Under the pieces are notes generated by a model. The model saw only the letters and a program-made list of their open reading frames with translations, was not told where the DNA came from and did no database searches. Below, piece by piece: positions 27,713-36,471 of a stretch of DNA of 64,000 nt; position 1 is the first letter of the stretch; each line of letters starts with the position of its first letter. This DNA is from Neobacillus soli NBRC 102451 (GTDB lineage Bacteria; Bacillota; Bacilli; Bacillales; Cytobacillaceae): assembly GCF_001591665.1 (NCBI RefSeq), contig NZ_BCVI01000016.1, positions 1 to 64,000 of the forward strand, written 5' to 3'. The position numbers and the translations under genes are program-made.

Positions 27713-28501
27713 ATGGCGAGGTCTACACCGGAAGAAATTCGGCGACGTATCGCAAAGCGGAAAAATGAAAAAGGAACAGTTTCAAAGAGCCCGGAGAGCC
27801 CAATTGCCTGGGCGGGTGATGATGAAAAATACGGCTATAATCTTATGTCTGCCTCGGGAAACAACAGCGGCGATGATGGGCACCCATTATTTAAGAAAGA
27901 GGTATTCTTCTTTAAAATATTGGCCTCAGTTCTCTTGTTTTTGACGATAGCTATTTTATTTCGAACGCATTCATCTGCCCTTGATCCGGCACGAAACGTT
28001 GTCATGAAAACGATGGACACCGATTTTAAATTTGCAGTCGTTTCTAACTGGTATGAAAGCAGGTTCGGGAAGCCATTGGCACTGCTGCCATTTTCCGAAA
28101 CGGATAAGGTAGGGAAAAAAGAGGTAGTTCAAAAGGAATTTTCCGTTCCCGCGATGGGGAAAATCCTCGAAAACTTTGAAAAAAATGGCCAAGGCATCAT
28201 GATTGAAACGGGTAAGGGTGCGGCGGTCCAAGCAATTAATGACGGCTTTGTCCATTTCATAGGGGTTAAGGAAGGTTTGGGAAAAACGGTCATCATCCAG
28301 CATTCCGATAAAACGGAAACGTGGTACGGAAATTTAGATGAAATTAATGTCAAATTATATCAATATATTGATAAAAGAACGGTGGTCGGCAAGGTTTCAA
28401 CCTCAACAGGTGAGGATAAAACAAAAGGCAAGTATTACTTTGCGATAAAAAAAGGCGATGATTTTATCGACCCCATCCGGGTGATTTCCTTTGATGAATA
28501 G
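27713..28501 (+). CDS. spoIVFA: Stage IV sporulation protein FA
   Basis: About 262 aa. It scaffolds the SpoIVFB-BofA complex in the outer forespore membrane. An N-terminal basic region (STPEEIRRRIAKRKNEK) aligns with the start of B. subtilis SpoIVFA; a TM segment lies near residues 70-88 and an M23/LytM-like C-terminal domain near 150-262 without the full set of zinc ligands. The frame is open from TTG 27680, but ATG 27713 fits homologues best and has AAAAGGG 9 nt upstream. ATG 27707 is also possible. It overlaps spoIVFB by 8 bp. Confidence 0.92.
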   Translation: MARSTPEEIRRRIAKRKNEKGTVSKSPESPIAWAGDDEKYGYNLMSASGNNSGDDGHPLFKKEVFFFKILASVLLFLTIAILFRTHSSALDPARNVVMKTMDTDFKFAVVSNWYESRFGKPLALLPFSETDKVGKKEVVQKEFSVPAMGKILENFEKNGQGIMIETGKGAAVQAINDGFVHFIGVKEGLGKTVIIQHSDKTETWYGNLDEINVKLYQYIDKRTVVGKVSTSTGEDKTKGKYYFAIKKGDDFIDPIRVISFDE

Positions 28502-29360
28502 AGCCATTTATTTACTGCGCCTCGTTTCGATTCACCCCTTGTTGTGGCTTGTGATTGCTCTATCGATTGCGACCGGCCGTTTCCTTGAAGCTTGCTTGCT
28601 GCTTGGGATTATTTTTATCCATGAAATGGGGCATGCTGCTGCGGCTTCTTTTTTTTCATGGAGAATCAAAAAGATTACCCTTCTGCCGTTCGGCGGGGTT
28701 GCCGAGATGGATGAGCACGGCAACCGCCCCTTAAAGGAAGAAACGATTGTCGTGCTTGCCGGACCGCTCCAGCATGTATGGATGGTTGCTCTAGCGTACT
28801 TATTGTTGTCCATGCACGTAATACCGGAAGATTTATTTCTTCTTTTTCTTCACTACAACCTGATGATTTTTATTTTCAATCTGTTTCCCGTTTGGCCGCT
28901 TGATGGCGGGAAGCTTGTGTTCTTACTGCTCTCATTAAAAATGCCCTTTCCAAGTGCCCATCGGATAACGCTCATCCTTTCTTTTTTCGGCTTATGTCTT
29001 TTTTCGATGGTCATTTTAATTGCTGCCCCTGCTCATATCAATGTCTGGGTCATCATTGCCTTTTTATATTTCACGTTGTATCACGAGTGGAAGCAAAAAC
29101 GATTTGTTTTTATGAGATTTTTATTAGAGCGTTATTATGGAAAAAAATCCGCACTCCGAACCTTGAAACCAATCCAGGCCAATGAACAGGAGCTGCTCAT
29201 CCATGTGTTGGAGAAATTTCAACGCGGCTGCAAACATCCCATTATCGTCGAAGCGGATGGCCGCGAAAAAGGGATGCTAGACGAAAATGAACTACTCCAC
29301 GCCTATTTTACCGAAAAACGACTAACCGATAAAATCAGCGACCTTCTTTTTTCATATTAA
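28494..29360 (+). CDS. spoIVFB: Stage IV sporulation intramembrane metalloprotease SpoIVFB
   Basis: 288 aa site-2-protease-family enzyme that cleaves pro-sigma-K in the mother cell. The zinc motif HEMGH is in the IIFIHEMGHAAAA segment (residues about 43-48); the third ligand is in WPLDGGK (about 136). About six TM segments and a C-terminal CBS-like domain (about 215-288) are seen. ATG 28494 overlaps spoIVFA, so the two are coupled. An extra in-frame TTG lies 3 nt earlier. Confidence 0.96.
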   Translation: MNRAIYLLRLVSIHPLLWLVIALSIATGRFLEACLLLGIIFIHEMGHAAAASFFSWRIKKITLLPFGGVAEMDEHGNRPLKEETIVVLAGPLQHVWMVALAYLLLSMHVIPEDLFLLFLHYNLMIFIFNLFPVWPLDGGKLVFLLLSLKMPFPSAHRITLILSFFGLCLFSMVILIAAPAHINVWVIIAFLYFTLYHEWKQKRFVFMRFLLERYYGKKSALRTLKPIQANEQELLIHVLEKFQRGCKHPIIVEADGREKGMLDENELLHAYFTEKRLTDKISDLLFSY

Positions 29361-29381
29361 ATGGTATAATTAGAAAAAGTG

Positions 29382-29406
29382 GAAGCGCCCTGTTGACGAG
29401 CGCTTC
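29382..29406 (+). terminator. Hairpin after spoIVFB
   Basis: GAAGCGC / GCGCTTC, 7-bp stem with an 11-nt loop, followed by TATTAG; the T run is weak. GGAAGCGCCC here also resembles the left edge of the reverse-oriented repeats near 54161 and 59307. Confidence 0.5.
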
Positions 29407-29449
29407 TATTAGATTAAGAAGGATACACGATGTTCATTGAAAACTGACA

Positions 29450-29560
29450 AATAAGGGTTATTAAAGACATTTCTGGAGAAAATCAGTGGGTTTTGTCCTT
29501 AATAAGGGCTATTAAAGACATTTCTGGCGAAAAGTCAGCGGTTTTGTCCCTAATAAGGGA
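29450..29560 (+). repeat. 51-bp tandem repeat, two full units plus a partial
   Basis: Units AATAAGGGYTATTAAAGACA...TTTTGTCCYT at 29450-29500 and 29501-29551 differ at only a few positions; a third AATAAGGG follows. The array lies between spoIVFB and rng. No coding potential is seen. Confidence 0.8.
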
Positions 29561-29614
29561 ATTCTAGAAGATCAAAAGACAATTAGCTATTTTTATAAAG
29601 TGAGGATGCTCGTT

Positions 29615-31078
29615 TTGGAAACATTAATTATCAATTACAATGCACGGGAAAAGCGCTTTGCCTATCTAAAAGACAACCGTGTGGAAAATATCGTCTTTGA
29701 CCGGCCAGAACATCAATCACTGGTCGGTAATATTTATTATGGGACTGTTTCGAAGGTCCTGCCCGGAATGAATGCTGTGTTCATCGATATTGGTGAGGAG
29801 AAAAATGCTTATTTGCACCGCGATCTGCTCCCATCCTATCTGTTATCGACCGAAAAGGGGCGTAACATCAGCTCATTCGCCCATCAAGGTGAAAAGATGC
29901 TTGTTCAGGTCGATAAGGATGCTACCGGCACAAAGGGAGCGAGAGTGACGGGGATTATTGAAGTGCAGGGCAGCCACCTCATTTATATGCCGAAGGGGCG
30001 CTATGTAGCCGTATCGAAAAAAATTGCTGATGATTCGCAAAAGGCAATGCTCCGTCGGCTGGGTCAACGTTTAAAAACAGAGGAAGAGGGCATCATTTTC
30101 CGTACCTCAAGCATTTATTGCGCGGAGGAGGAAATTCACGAGGAACTGCACACCCTAAGACGTCAATATGAAGAGCTAATCCAGACCGCCGCTGCCATAA
30201 AAAAGCCGAGATTACTTTTTCAAAAAGATACCTTTCTTGAAATGATCGGAGAGCAAGTGGCGAATATGAAGTCGGGCGAAGTGATCGTCGATGATTTAGC
30301 AGTAAAGAAATTGGCTGAGGAGAAAAATGGCGAGGTTAAGCATACGTACTACAATGGAAAAGAGAATATTTTCTCTGCAAACAAAGTGGAGCATGAAATT
30401 GATAAGGCCCTGAAACGGATTGTCTGGCTTGATCATGGTGCCTATTTAATTTTTGACGAAACGGAAGCGTTGACGATTGTTGATGTCAATACCGGGAAGT
30501 TTTCTGGGAAAAGTGATTATCAGGAAACGGTCTTAAAAACGAATCAGCTTGCTGCCAAAGAAATCGTCCGCCAGCTCCGTCTCCGCGATATAGGCGGGAT
30601 TGTCCTGATTGATTTTATTGATATGACGCGCGTTCAGGATAAGCAATCAATTGTTGACCTCATCGAAAGGGAGGTAACGAAGGACGAGAAAAGAACGAAA
30701 ATCATCGGCTTTACGCCCCTCGGCATTCTGCAGCTGACGAGGAAGAAGACAAAGGTCACACTTTCGGAGGCATTACAAGTGAAGTGCCCTGTCTGCGAAG
30801 GCACGGGACGAATCCTGAGTGCGGAGACAATTGCGTTTCGGCTTGAGCGGGAGCTGTTAGAGCACCGTCAGTCTGAATTTGATGCTGTACTAGTCGAAAC
30901 GACCAAAGAGGTCAAAGAGACGCTCCTGGGCCCGAATGAGGCACATCGAGATGGTTTGGAGGATTTACTCCATCTCAAACTATACTTTTCAATCCAATCA
31001 GCAGCTAAACCGTATTATCTCCTAAAACAGTTTGGCAATGAAAAGGAGTTAGCACAGAAAGCTGTCGATTTCTATTGA
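29615..31078 (+). CDS. rng: Ribonuclease G/E family endoribonuclease
   Basis: About 487 aa. The N-terminal S1 domain contains YYGTVSKVLPGMNAVFIDIG (about residues 37-56). The catalytic DNase-I-like domain has the metal-binding aspartates in TIVDVNTGKFSG and LIDFIDM, and the Zn-link CPVCEGTGR (about 390) holds the dimer. It lacks the long C-terminal scaffold of RNase E. It processes rRNA or decays mRNA. TTG 29615 is chosen because GTGAGG lies 9 nt upstream; GTG 29600 would overlap that site. B. subtilis has no homologue at this locus. Confidence 0.93.
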   Translation: METLIINYNAREKRFAYLKDNRVENIVFDRPEHQSLVGNIYYGTVSKVLPGMNAVFIDIGEEKNAYLHRDLLPSYLLSTEKGRNISSFAHQGEKMLVQVDKDATGTKGARVTGIIEVQGSHLIYMPKGRYVAVSKKIADDSQKAMLRRLGQRLKTEEEGIIFRTSSIYCAEEEIHEELHTLRRQYEELIQTAAAIKKPRLLFQKDTFLEMIGEQVANMKSGEVIVDDLAVKKLAEEKNGEVKHTYYNGKENIFSANKVEHEIDKALKRIVWLDHGAYLIFDETEALTIVDVNTGKFSGKSDYQETVLKTNQLAAKEIVRQLRLRDIGGIVLIDFIDMTRVQDKQSIVDLIEREVTKDEKRTKIIGFTPLGILQLTRKKTKVTLSEALQVKCPVCEGTGRILSAETIAFRLERELLEHRQSEFDAVLVETTKEVKETLLGPNEAHRDGLEDLLHLKLYFSIQSAAKPYYLLKQFGNEKELAQKAVDFY

Positions 31079-31104
31079 CACTTTTGCCTATATTATGTTA
31101 GGAT
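31075..31104 (+). promoter_or_regulatory. Promoter of the rplU operon
   Basis: TTGACA at 31075-31080 overlaps the rng stop codon; TAGGAT at 31099-31104 is 18 bp away. Transcription would begin near 31111, at the head of the L21 leader. Confidence 0.65.
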
Positions 31105-31109
31105 TTTAA

Positions 31110-31212
31110 TGTTATGTTTGTAGCACCCGTGCTACAACCGCACAGATCAGGTACTAAGAGTTATGCTTTAAGCATAAGCGCCTGTGTATGGCGAGTCTGA
31201 GTTTATAAGGAG
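31110..31212 (+). promoter_or_regulatory. Ribosomal protein L21 leader RNA
   Basis: Between the promoter and rplU lies a structured leader with the GTAGCACCCGTGCTAC hairpin, a GCTTTAAGC stem, and CAGGTACTAAGAG..GCGCCTGTGTATGGCGAGTCTG. It matches in form and place the L21 leader of bacilli, which is thought to be bound by L21 for autoregulation. The borders are approximate. Confidence 0.75.
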
Positions 31213-31221
31213 GTGCAGTTC

Positions 31222-31530
31222 ATGTACGCAATTATCGAAACTGGCGGTAAACAAGTGAAAGTCGAAGAGGGCCAAGCTATCTACATTGAAAAATTAAATG
31301 TTGAAGCTGGTGAAACAGTTACTTTTGACAAAGTTCTTTTCGTTGGCGGTGAAAGTGTAAAAGTAGGAAGCCCTGTTGTTGCAGGCGCTACGGTTACAGC
31401 TAAAGTCGAAAAACAAGGTCGTCAAAAGAAAATCACTGTTTTCAAGTACAAATCGAAGAAAAACTACCATAAGAAGCAAGGTCATCGTCAACCTTACACT
31501 AAAGTAGTCATCGAAAAAATCAACGCGTAA
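31222..31530 (+). CDS. rplU: 50S ribosomal protein L21
   Basis: 102 aa. [18 protein letters not shown] is the family start and [15 protein letters not shown] the typical C-terminus; the length matches B. subtilis L21. ATG 31222 has AAGGAGGTG about 7 nt before; the GTG 9 nt upstream lies inside this site and is not the start. It binds 23S rRNA domain V near L20. It is followed by prp and rpmA in the usual order. Confidence 0.98.
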   Translation: MYAIIETGGKQVKVEEGQAIYIEKLNVEAGETVTFDKVLFVGGESVKVGSPVVAGATVTAKVEKQGRQKKITVFKYKSKKNYHKKQGHRQPYTKVVIEKINA

Positions 31531-31545
31531 GGTGTTGGAAAATAG

Positions 31546-31890
31546 ATGATTGAAATTACAATTAATCGTACTGTGTCCGGAATGATTCAGTCTTTCGAAA
31601 TGAGTGGTCATGCATTATTTGCTGACCGGGGTAAGGATATCATTTGTGCAGGTGTATCGGCTGTTTCCGTTGGGAGCATCAATGCAGTGCACGAATTAAC
31701 AGGTGTCACCCCTGACATTGAACATCGAGCAGACGGGTTTCTCCGCTGTGTTGTACCGGATCAACTTCCGGAAGACATCTACGAGAAGATTCAGTTGATT
31801 CTTGAAGCAATGGTTGTTTCGTTACGAACGATTGAAGAAGAGTATGGAAAGCACATTAAGATTACCTTCAAAAAGCAGGAGGTGGAATAA
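31546..31890 (+). CDS. prp: Cysteine protease Prp, processes ribosomal protein L27
   Basis: 114 aa (YsxB family). The active-site pair is visible as His in SGHALFADRGKDIICAG (about residues 22-38) and Cys in the same segment. It removes the N-terminal extension of L27 in Firmicutes. Its neighbour rpmA begins at the base after its stop and indeed encodes the extension (LDLQLFA before SKKG). The invariant order L21-Prp-L27 supports it. Confidence 0.95.
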   Translation: MIEITINRTVSGMIQSFEMSGHALFADRGKDIICAGVSAVSVGSINAVHELTGVTPDIEHRADGFLRCVVPDQLPEDIYEKIQLILEAMVVSLRTIEEEYGKHIKITFKKQEVE

Positions 31891-32184
<294 letters not shown>

Positions 32185-32194
32185 GGATTACACG

Positions 32195-32228
32195 AAAACT
32201 CTAACCTGTTTGGTTAGAGTTTTCTTTT
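32195..32228 (+). terminator. Terminator of the rplU-prp-rpmA operon
   Basis: A perfect 12-bp stem (AAAACTCTAACC / GGTTAGAGTTTT) with a 5-nt loop, then CTTTTT. Confidence 0.92.
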
Positions 32229-32393
32229 TGCTAACGAATTTTTCCTTCCATATTACACTTCAGGGAAACGACTTCGAAAAAGCACTCTTTTGCCTCTAAT
32301 TACATTCATAAGTAAAAAAAGCTTACTCATGGTTATTTTTTTGATATACTATCAGCAAACAGTGTTCCGGCACTTTAATGTGGGAGTGTACGT

Positions 32394-32930
32394 ATGGGGA
32401 AAGAATGGGATATCGTTGAAGTGCTGCGGCACTCACGACATGATTGGTTAAATAGGCTGCAATTAATAAAGGGAAACTTGGATTTAAATCGAATGGACCG
32501 GGCAAAGGCAGTTATTGATGAGATTGTCATCGAAACGCAGCATGAAACAAAGCTTTCAAATTTAAATATGCCAATGCTGGCCGCGCTGCTGTTGAAATCC
32601 AATTGGGAGAACCCTTCCTTTAAACTTGAATATGAGGTGCTTCAGGATTCGGTATCCTTACATATGGATGATGGACTCATGACAAATTGGACCAACTTAT
32701 TTTTTTCCTGTTTGAATGAGGGGATTGAAGCATTCCAAGAAAATCACTTATCGATAACAATTGAACCGCAATCAACGGGGATTCGTTTCTTTTTTGATTT
32801 TAGCGGGATAATAATAAAAAGGGAACTGATTGAAAAATTCCTTGCTGATCAAATTGGACTTATAGATTTAGTTATCAAGGAATTTTCTGAGAGCGAACTC
32901 GGATTAGAAGTTTTTATGCCCTTTTTATAA
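32394..32930 (+). CDS. spo0B: Sporulation phosphotransferase Spo0B
   Basis: 178 aa. The dimerising helix contains LRHSRHDWLNRLQLIKGNL, where the second His (residue 16) should be the phosphorylated one. A degenerate histidine-kinase-like C-terminal domain follows. It moves phosphate from Spo0F to Spo0A at sporulation onset. It lies upstream of obg, as in B. subtilis. A TATACT box at 32345-32350 may be its -10. The GTGGGAGTG site supports ATG 32394. Confidence 0.93.
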   Translation: MGKEWDIVEVLRHSRHDWLNRLQLIKGNLDLNRMDRAKAVIDEIVIETQHETKLSNLNMPMLAALLLKSNWENPSFKLEYEVLQDSVSLHMDDGLMTNWTNLFFSCLNEGIEAFQENHLSITIEPQSTGIRFFFDFSGIIIKRELIEKFLADQIGLIDLVIKEFSESELGLEVFMPFL

Positions 32931-33001
32931 TTTTGGTATAAAGATGCGAGTCCTACGTTGTGATATCAGTTGAACTATTAGCGCAAGACTGGAGGAATAA
33001 G

Positions 33002-34294
33002 ATGTTTGTCGATCAAACGAAGATTTATGTAAAAGGTGGAGACGGCGGCAATGGTATGGTGGCGTTTCGTCGTGAAAAATATGTTCCAAATGGCGGGCCG
33101 GCCGGCGGTGATGGCGGTAAAGGTGCCAATGTTGTTTTTGAAGTAAATGAGGGCTTACGGACGTTAATGGATTTCCGTTATCAGCGTCATTTTAAAGCAC
33201 CCCGCGGCGAGCATGGCATGGCCAAAAACATGCATGGCGCGAATTCCAAGGATATGATTGTCAAGGTGCCACCCGGAACAGTTGTCATCGATGAGGAAAC
33301 AAAAGAGGTTATTGCTGATTTAGTTGAGAATGGCCAGCGGGCTGTGATTGCCAAAGGTGGCCGCGGCGGACGGGGAAATTCACGTTTCGCCACGCCAACA
33401 AATCCAGCACCTGAGTTATCTGAGAATGGCGAGCCGGGCCAAGAGCGCGACGTTATCCTTGAATTAAAACTGCTAGCCGATGCTGGTCTTGTTGGTTTTC
33501 CGAGTGTGGGTAAATCAACACTTTTATCCGTTGTTTCAGCGGCTAAGCCGAAAATCGCTGAGTACCATTTTACCACGATTGTCCCGAATCTTGGCATGGT
33601 CGAAACGGAAGATAACAGAAGTTTCGTTATGGCTGACCTTCCAGGTTTGATTGAAGGGGCAAGTGAAGGGGTGGGCCTGGGGCATCAATTCTTACGGCAT
33701 ATTGAACGGACAAGAGTCATTGTCCATGTCATCGATATGGCTGCGACGGATGGCCGTGATCCGTATGAGGATTACCTGACGATTAATCGGGAATTAAACG
33801 AGTATAATTTAAGGTTGATGGAGCGTCCACAAGTTATTGTTGCGAATAAAATGGATATGCCTGAAGCTGAGGAAAACTTACAAAAATTCAAAGCTCAACT
33901 AAAGGATGATTCTCCGATTTTCCCTATTTCTGCACTAACGAGAAAAGGGTTACGTGATCTATTGTTTGCTGTGGCAGATTTAATTGAGAATACCCCAGAA
34001 TTCCCACTTGATCATGAAGAAGAGGAAACAACGGGAATTCATCGCGTTCTCTATAAACATGAGGCAGAGCCGCAGGCATTTACAATCACCAGAGAATCAG
34101 ATGGTTCATTTGTCGTTTCTGGTGAAAAAGTAGATAAGCTATTTAAGATGACGGACTTCTCAAGAGAAGAATCTGTTCGCCGGTTCTCACGGCAGCTTCG
34201 CGGTCTTGGGGTGGATGAAGCCCTACGCAAAAAAGGAGCAAAAGACGGGGATATCGTAAAATTATTAGAATTTGAATTTGAGTTTATCGAGTAA
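33002..34294 (+). CDS. obg: GTPase Obg (CgtA)
   Basis: 430 aa. The N-terminal glycine-rich Obg fold (residues 1-158) includes [20 protein letters not shown]. The G domain has G1 [10 protein letters not shown]3 [10 protein letters not shown]4 NKMD and G5 SAL. The OCT domain lies at about 355-430. It acts in late 50S assembly and the general stress response. ATG 33002 is supported by GGAGG 8 nt upstream; an upstream frame extension to 32960 is less likely. Confidence 0.97.
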   Translation: MFVDQTKIYVKGGDGGNGMVAFRREKYVPNGGPAGGDGGKGANVVFEVNEGLRTLMDFRYQRHFKAPRGEHGMAKNMHGANSKDMIVKVPPGTVVIDEETKEVIADLVENGQRAVIAKGGRGGRGNSRFATPTNPAPELSENGEPGQERDVILELKLLADAGLVGFPSVGKSTLLSVVSAAKPKIAEYHFTTIVPNLGMVETEDNRSFVMADLPGLIEGASEGVGLGHQFLRHIERTRVIVHVIDMAATDGRDPYEDYLTINRELNEYNLRLMERPQVIVANKMDMPEAEENLQKFKAQLKDDSPIFPISALTRKGLRDLLFAVADLIENTPEFPLDHEEEETTGIHRVLYKHEAEPQAFTITRESDGSFVVSGEKVDKLFKMTDFSREESVRRFSRQLRGLGVDEALRKKGAKDGDIVKLLEFEFEFIE

Positions 34295-34328
34295 GCAGGA
34301 AGGGCCCCGAACAGATTGAGGCTGAGTG

Positions 34329-34784
34329 ATGAATATGGATAACGTTGATAAAAAATTCTATTTGGTCCGTGAAGATGTTTTGCCGGAAGCGATGATAAAA
34401 ACGCTTGAAGCGAAGGAAATGCTTGATAGAGGTAAGGCAGAATCGATTGCAGATGCTGTTCAGAAGGCCGATTTAAGCAGAAGTGCCTTTTATAAGTATC
34501 GGGATACCGTTTTTCCCTTTTCAACGATTAAAAAGGAAAAGATTGTCTCACTTTTCTTTCATTTGGAGGACCGTTCCGGCACTCTTTCAAAATTGCTGAG
34601 TGTGGTTGCATCTTCGGGGTGTAATGTTGTTACACTGCACCAAACGATTCCGTTGCAAGGGCGGGCGAATGTGACTCTTTCATTAAACACTTCTAACATT
34701 ACGTCGGAAATTGATGATTTACTTAAAGAGCTAAGAAAGCTTGAATTTGTGGAGAAGGTAGAGGTGCTGGGAACGGGTGCATAG
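34329..34784 (+). CDS. pheB: ACT domain protein PheB
   Basis: About 151 aa. An N-terminal helical region resembling a helix-turn-helix ([20 protein letters not shown]) is followed by an ACT domain (about 75-148) with [20 protein letters not shown]. It is located between obg and pheA, as in B. subtilis, where the product was once misnamed chorismate mutase; its effector is probably an amino acid. Start at ATG 34329; GTG 34326 or ATG 34335 are possible. Confidence 0.9.
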   Translation: MNMDNVDKKFYLVREDVLPEAMIKTLEAKEMLDRGKAESIADAVQKADLSRSAFYKYRDTVFPFSTIKKEKIVSLFFHLEDRSGTLSKLLSVVASSGCNVVTLHQTIPLQGRANVTLSLNTSNITSEIDDLLKELRKLEFVEKVEVLGTGA

Positions 34785-34841
34785 TGAAAACTATGCAGGG
34801 CTGTTCTCAGCTTTCTTTTTAAAAGAAGGGGTGGGGAAGTT

Positions 34842-35696
34842 ATGAAAATCGGTTTTTTAGGACCAAAAGCAACATTTACCGAAATAGCGGTCAAAAAGGT
34901 TTTTCCGGGATTTGAGCTTGAGCCGTACCGGACGATTCCTGAAAGTATGGATGCGATTGTGGAAAAGGCTGTGGACCTAACAGTGGTTCCTGTTGAAAAT
35001 GCCCTTGAAGGTTCAGTGAATGTTACCCTTGATTATTTAACACACGTGGTTCAGATTCCAATCATTGGCGAAATCACACTTCCCATTAAGCAGCATTTGA
35101 TGGTTCATCCTGACAATATGGAAAAATGGCAAGAGGTAAACATTGTATACAGTCACTCGCATGCGATTGCCCAGTGCCATTCGTTTTTACATAATCATTT
35201 AAAAGGGGTTTCCATCGAGAGTGTGTCATCGACGGCGGCAGCGGCGAAAATGGTGATGGAACATCCTGAAATAAAGGCAGCTGCAATTGCCAATGAATTG
35301 GCGGCTAAAGAGTATGGGCTGGCCATAGTTCAAAAAGATATTCATGATTTCGATTATAACCATACCCGTTTTTTCGTTCTTTCAGAACAGGACCTGGATT
35401 TCGAATCGATCAGTGGTTCATCCCATTACAAAACAACGCTGATGGTTACCCTGCCTTCAGACCAAGCCGGAGCTCTCCATCAGGTGTTATCGGCATTTGC
35501 CTGGAGAAAATTAAATTTGTCAAAAATTGAATCAAGACCAATGAAAACAGGGATTGGCAATTACTTTTTCATTATTGATTTGGAAATGAAGCTCGACGAG
35601 GTGTTGATACCTGGAGCGATTGCCGAGCTCGAGGCATTGGGCTGCGGCGTTAAGGTTTTGGGAAGCTATCCGTCAATTATGGTGGATATGGAATAA
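34842..35696 (+). CDS. pheA: Prephenate dehydratase
   Basis: 284 aa. The catalytic domain starts with IGFLGPKATFTE and has the conserved NHTRFFVL motif (Thr-Arg-Phe). The C-terminal ACT domain has LSKIESRPMKTG, the phenylalanine-binding ESRP motif. It converts prephenate to phenylpyruvate for phenylalanine synthesis and is feedback inhibited by phenylalanine. A small GCATAG/CTATGC hairpin lies between pheB and pheA. A bidirectional terminator follows. Confidence 0.97.
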   Translation: MKIGFLGPKATFTEIAVKKVFPGFELEPYRTIPESMDAIVEKAVDLTVVPVENALEGSVNVTLDYLTHVVQIPIIGEITLPIKQHLMVHPDNMEKWQEVNIVYSHSHAIAQCHSFLHNHLKGVSIESVSSTAAAAKMVMEHPEIKAAAIANELAAKEYGLAIVQKDIHDFDYNHTRFFVLSEQDLDFESISGSSHYKTTLMVTLPSDQAGALHQVLSAFAWRKLNLSKIESRPMKTGIGNYFFIIDLEMKLDEVLIPGAIAELEALGCGVKVLGSYPSIMVDME

Positions 35697-35697
35697 G

Positions 35698-35722
35698 AAA
35701 AGAACCCAGACTGGGTTCTTTT
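35698..35722. terminator. Bidirectional terminator between pheA and niaR
   Basis: AAAGAACCCA / TGGGTTCTTT stem (11 bp) with a 3-nt loop, T tract on the plus side and A tract on the other, between convergent genes. Confidence 0.9.
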
Positions 35723-35723
35723 T

Positions 35724-36257
35724 TTATTCCATCAATAATCCTTCTGCCTTCAGGGCCGCTTCCGCTTTATCGAGCGTTTGCTCGTTTGTGGCTGAAATGG
35801 TATGCAAGTGAATGCCGCTTGTTAATTCTGATAAGAAGGCAGCTTTTGTGTTTTTAATCTTTTTCATGAATTGTTTCACTTCTTGGCGGTTTGATACCAT
35901 GATGGAAGCCGTTAAATCCCCGTAAACAGCATGCTCAATTTTTACATCCTTCACTGTTACACCGTGGTCCACAAATAAATTAAGCTCTCTCTCTGCATCT
36001 TCAGGCGTATGCCGGCAGGCTACCGTCCTTTCGAATAATGGTACGCCTGAACTTTGTGTTAAATACATATATCCTTGACTCGTCGCAATTATCGGTTCGT
36101 TTTTTGCTTTAAGAAGTGTAATATCCCCAACAATGACCTGTCTGCTTACATTCGTTTTTTCAGCTAAATCACTTCCGGTAATTGGATAGCTACTTTTCTT
36201 AAGCAATTGCAAAATAAACTTTCTCCGGTCTTCCCCTAATATCTTTTTCTGTTCCAT
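35724..36257 (-). CDS. niaR: Niacin-responsive repressor NiaR (YrxA)
   Basis: 177 aa. An N-terminal winged HTH (residues about 10-60; LLKKSSYPITGSDLAEKTNVSRQ) is followed by a 3H domain with His-rich metal-site motifs (DHGVTVKD, IEHAVYGDL, GIHLHTIS). In B. subtilis it represses nad and niacin uptake genes when niacin is abundant, and lies beside nifS-nadBCA. Here those genes are absent: safA follows after 214 bp. Targets must be elsewhere, or the gene is kept for niacin transport only. Confidence 0.9.
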   Translation of the reverse strand: MEQKKILGEDRRKFILQLLKKSSYPITGSDLAEKTNVSRQVIVGDITLLKAKNEPIIATSQGYMYLTQSSGVPLFERTVACRHTPEDAERELNLFVDHGVTVKDVKIEHAVYGDLTASIMVSNRQEVKQFMKKIKNTKAAFLSELTSGIHLHTISATNEQTLDKAEAALKAEGLLME

Positions 36258-36408
36258 TTTTCAAAAAACGCTCCTCACACTAGGCATAATGACCAATTTT
36301 ATCATAACGGTTGGGAAAAAAAAACTTTCTTAGCCGGGGAGAGGATAAGGATTTTTCAATATTAAAATTCATATTTTTTGAAAAAAAGCATAAGTTTTTG
36401 TGAAGAAG

Positions 36409-36438
36409 GATAGCACTTTGCCCATTACCACATAGACT
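36409..36438 (+). promoter_or_regulatory. Possible sigma-E promoter of safA
   Basis: CATAGACT (36431-36438) resembles the sigma-E -10 CATACANT; an A/T-containing GATAGCA is 15 bp upstream. B. subtilis safA is sigma-E dependent. The match is partial. Confidence 0.35.
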
Positions 36439-36471
36439 ATATGGACTTATGCCATAGGAGGGGAAATCAGA

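Noticed and set aside
34779..34796. GCATAG/CTATGC hairpin between pheB and pheA as a terminator
   Set aside because: No T run follows and the genes are conserved neighbours, so a terminator call is not supported.
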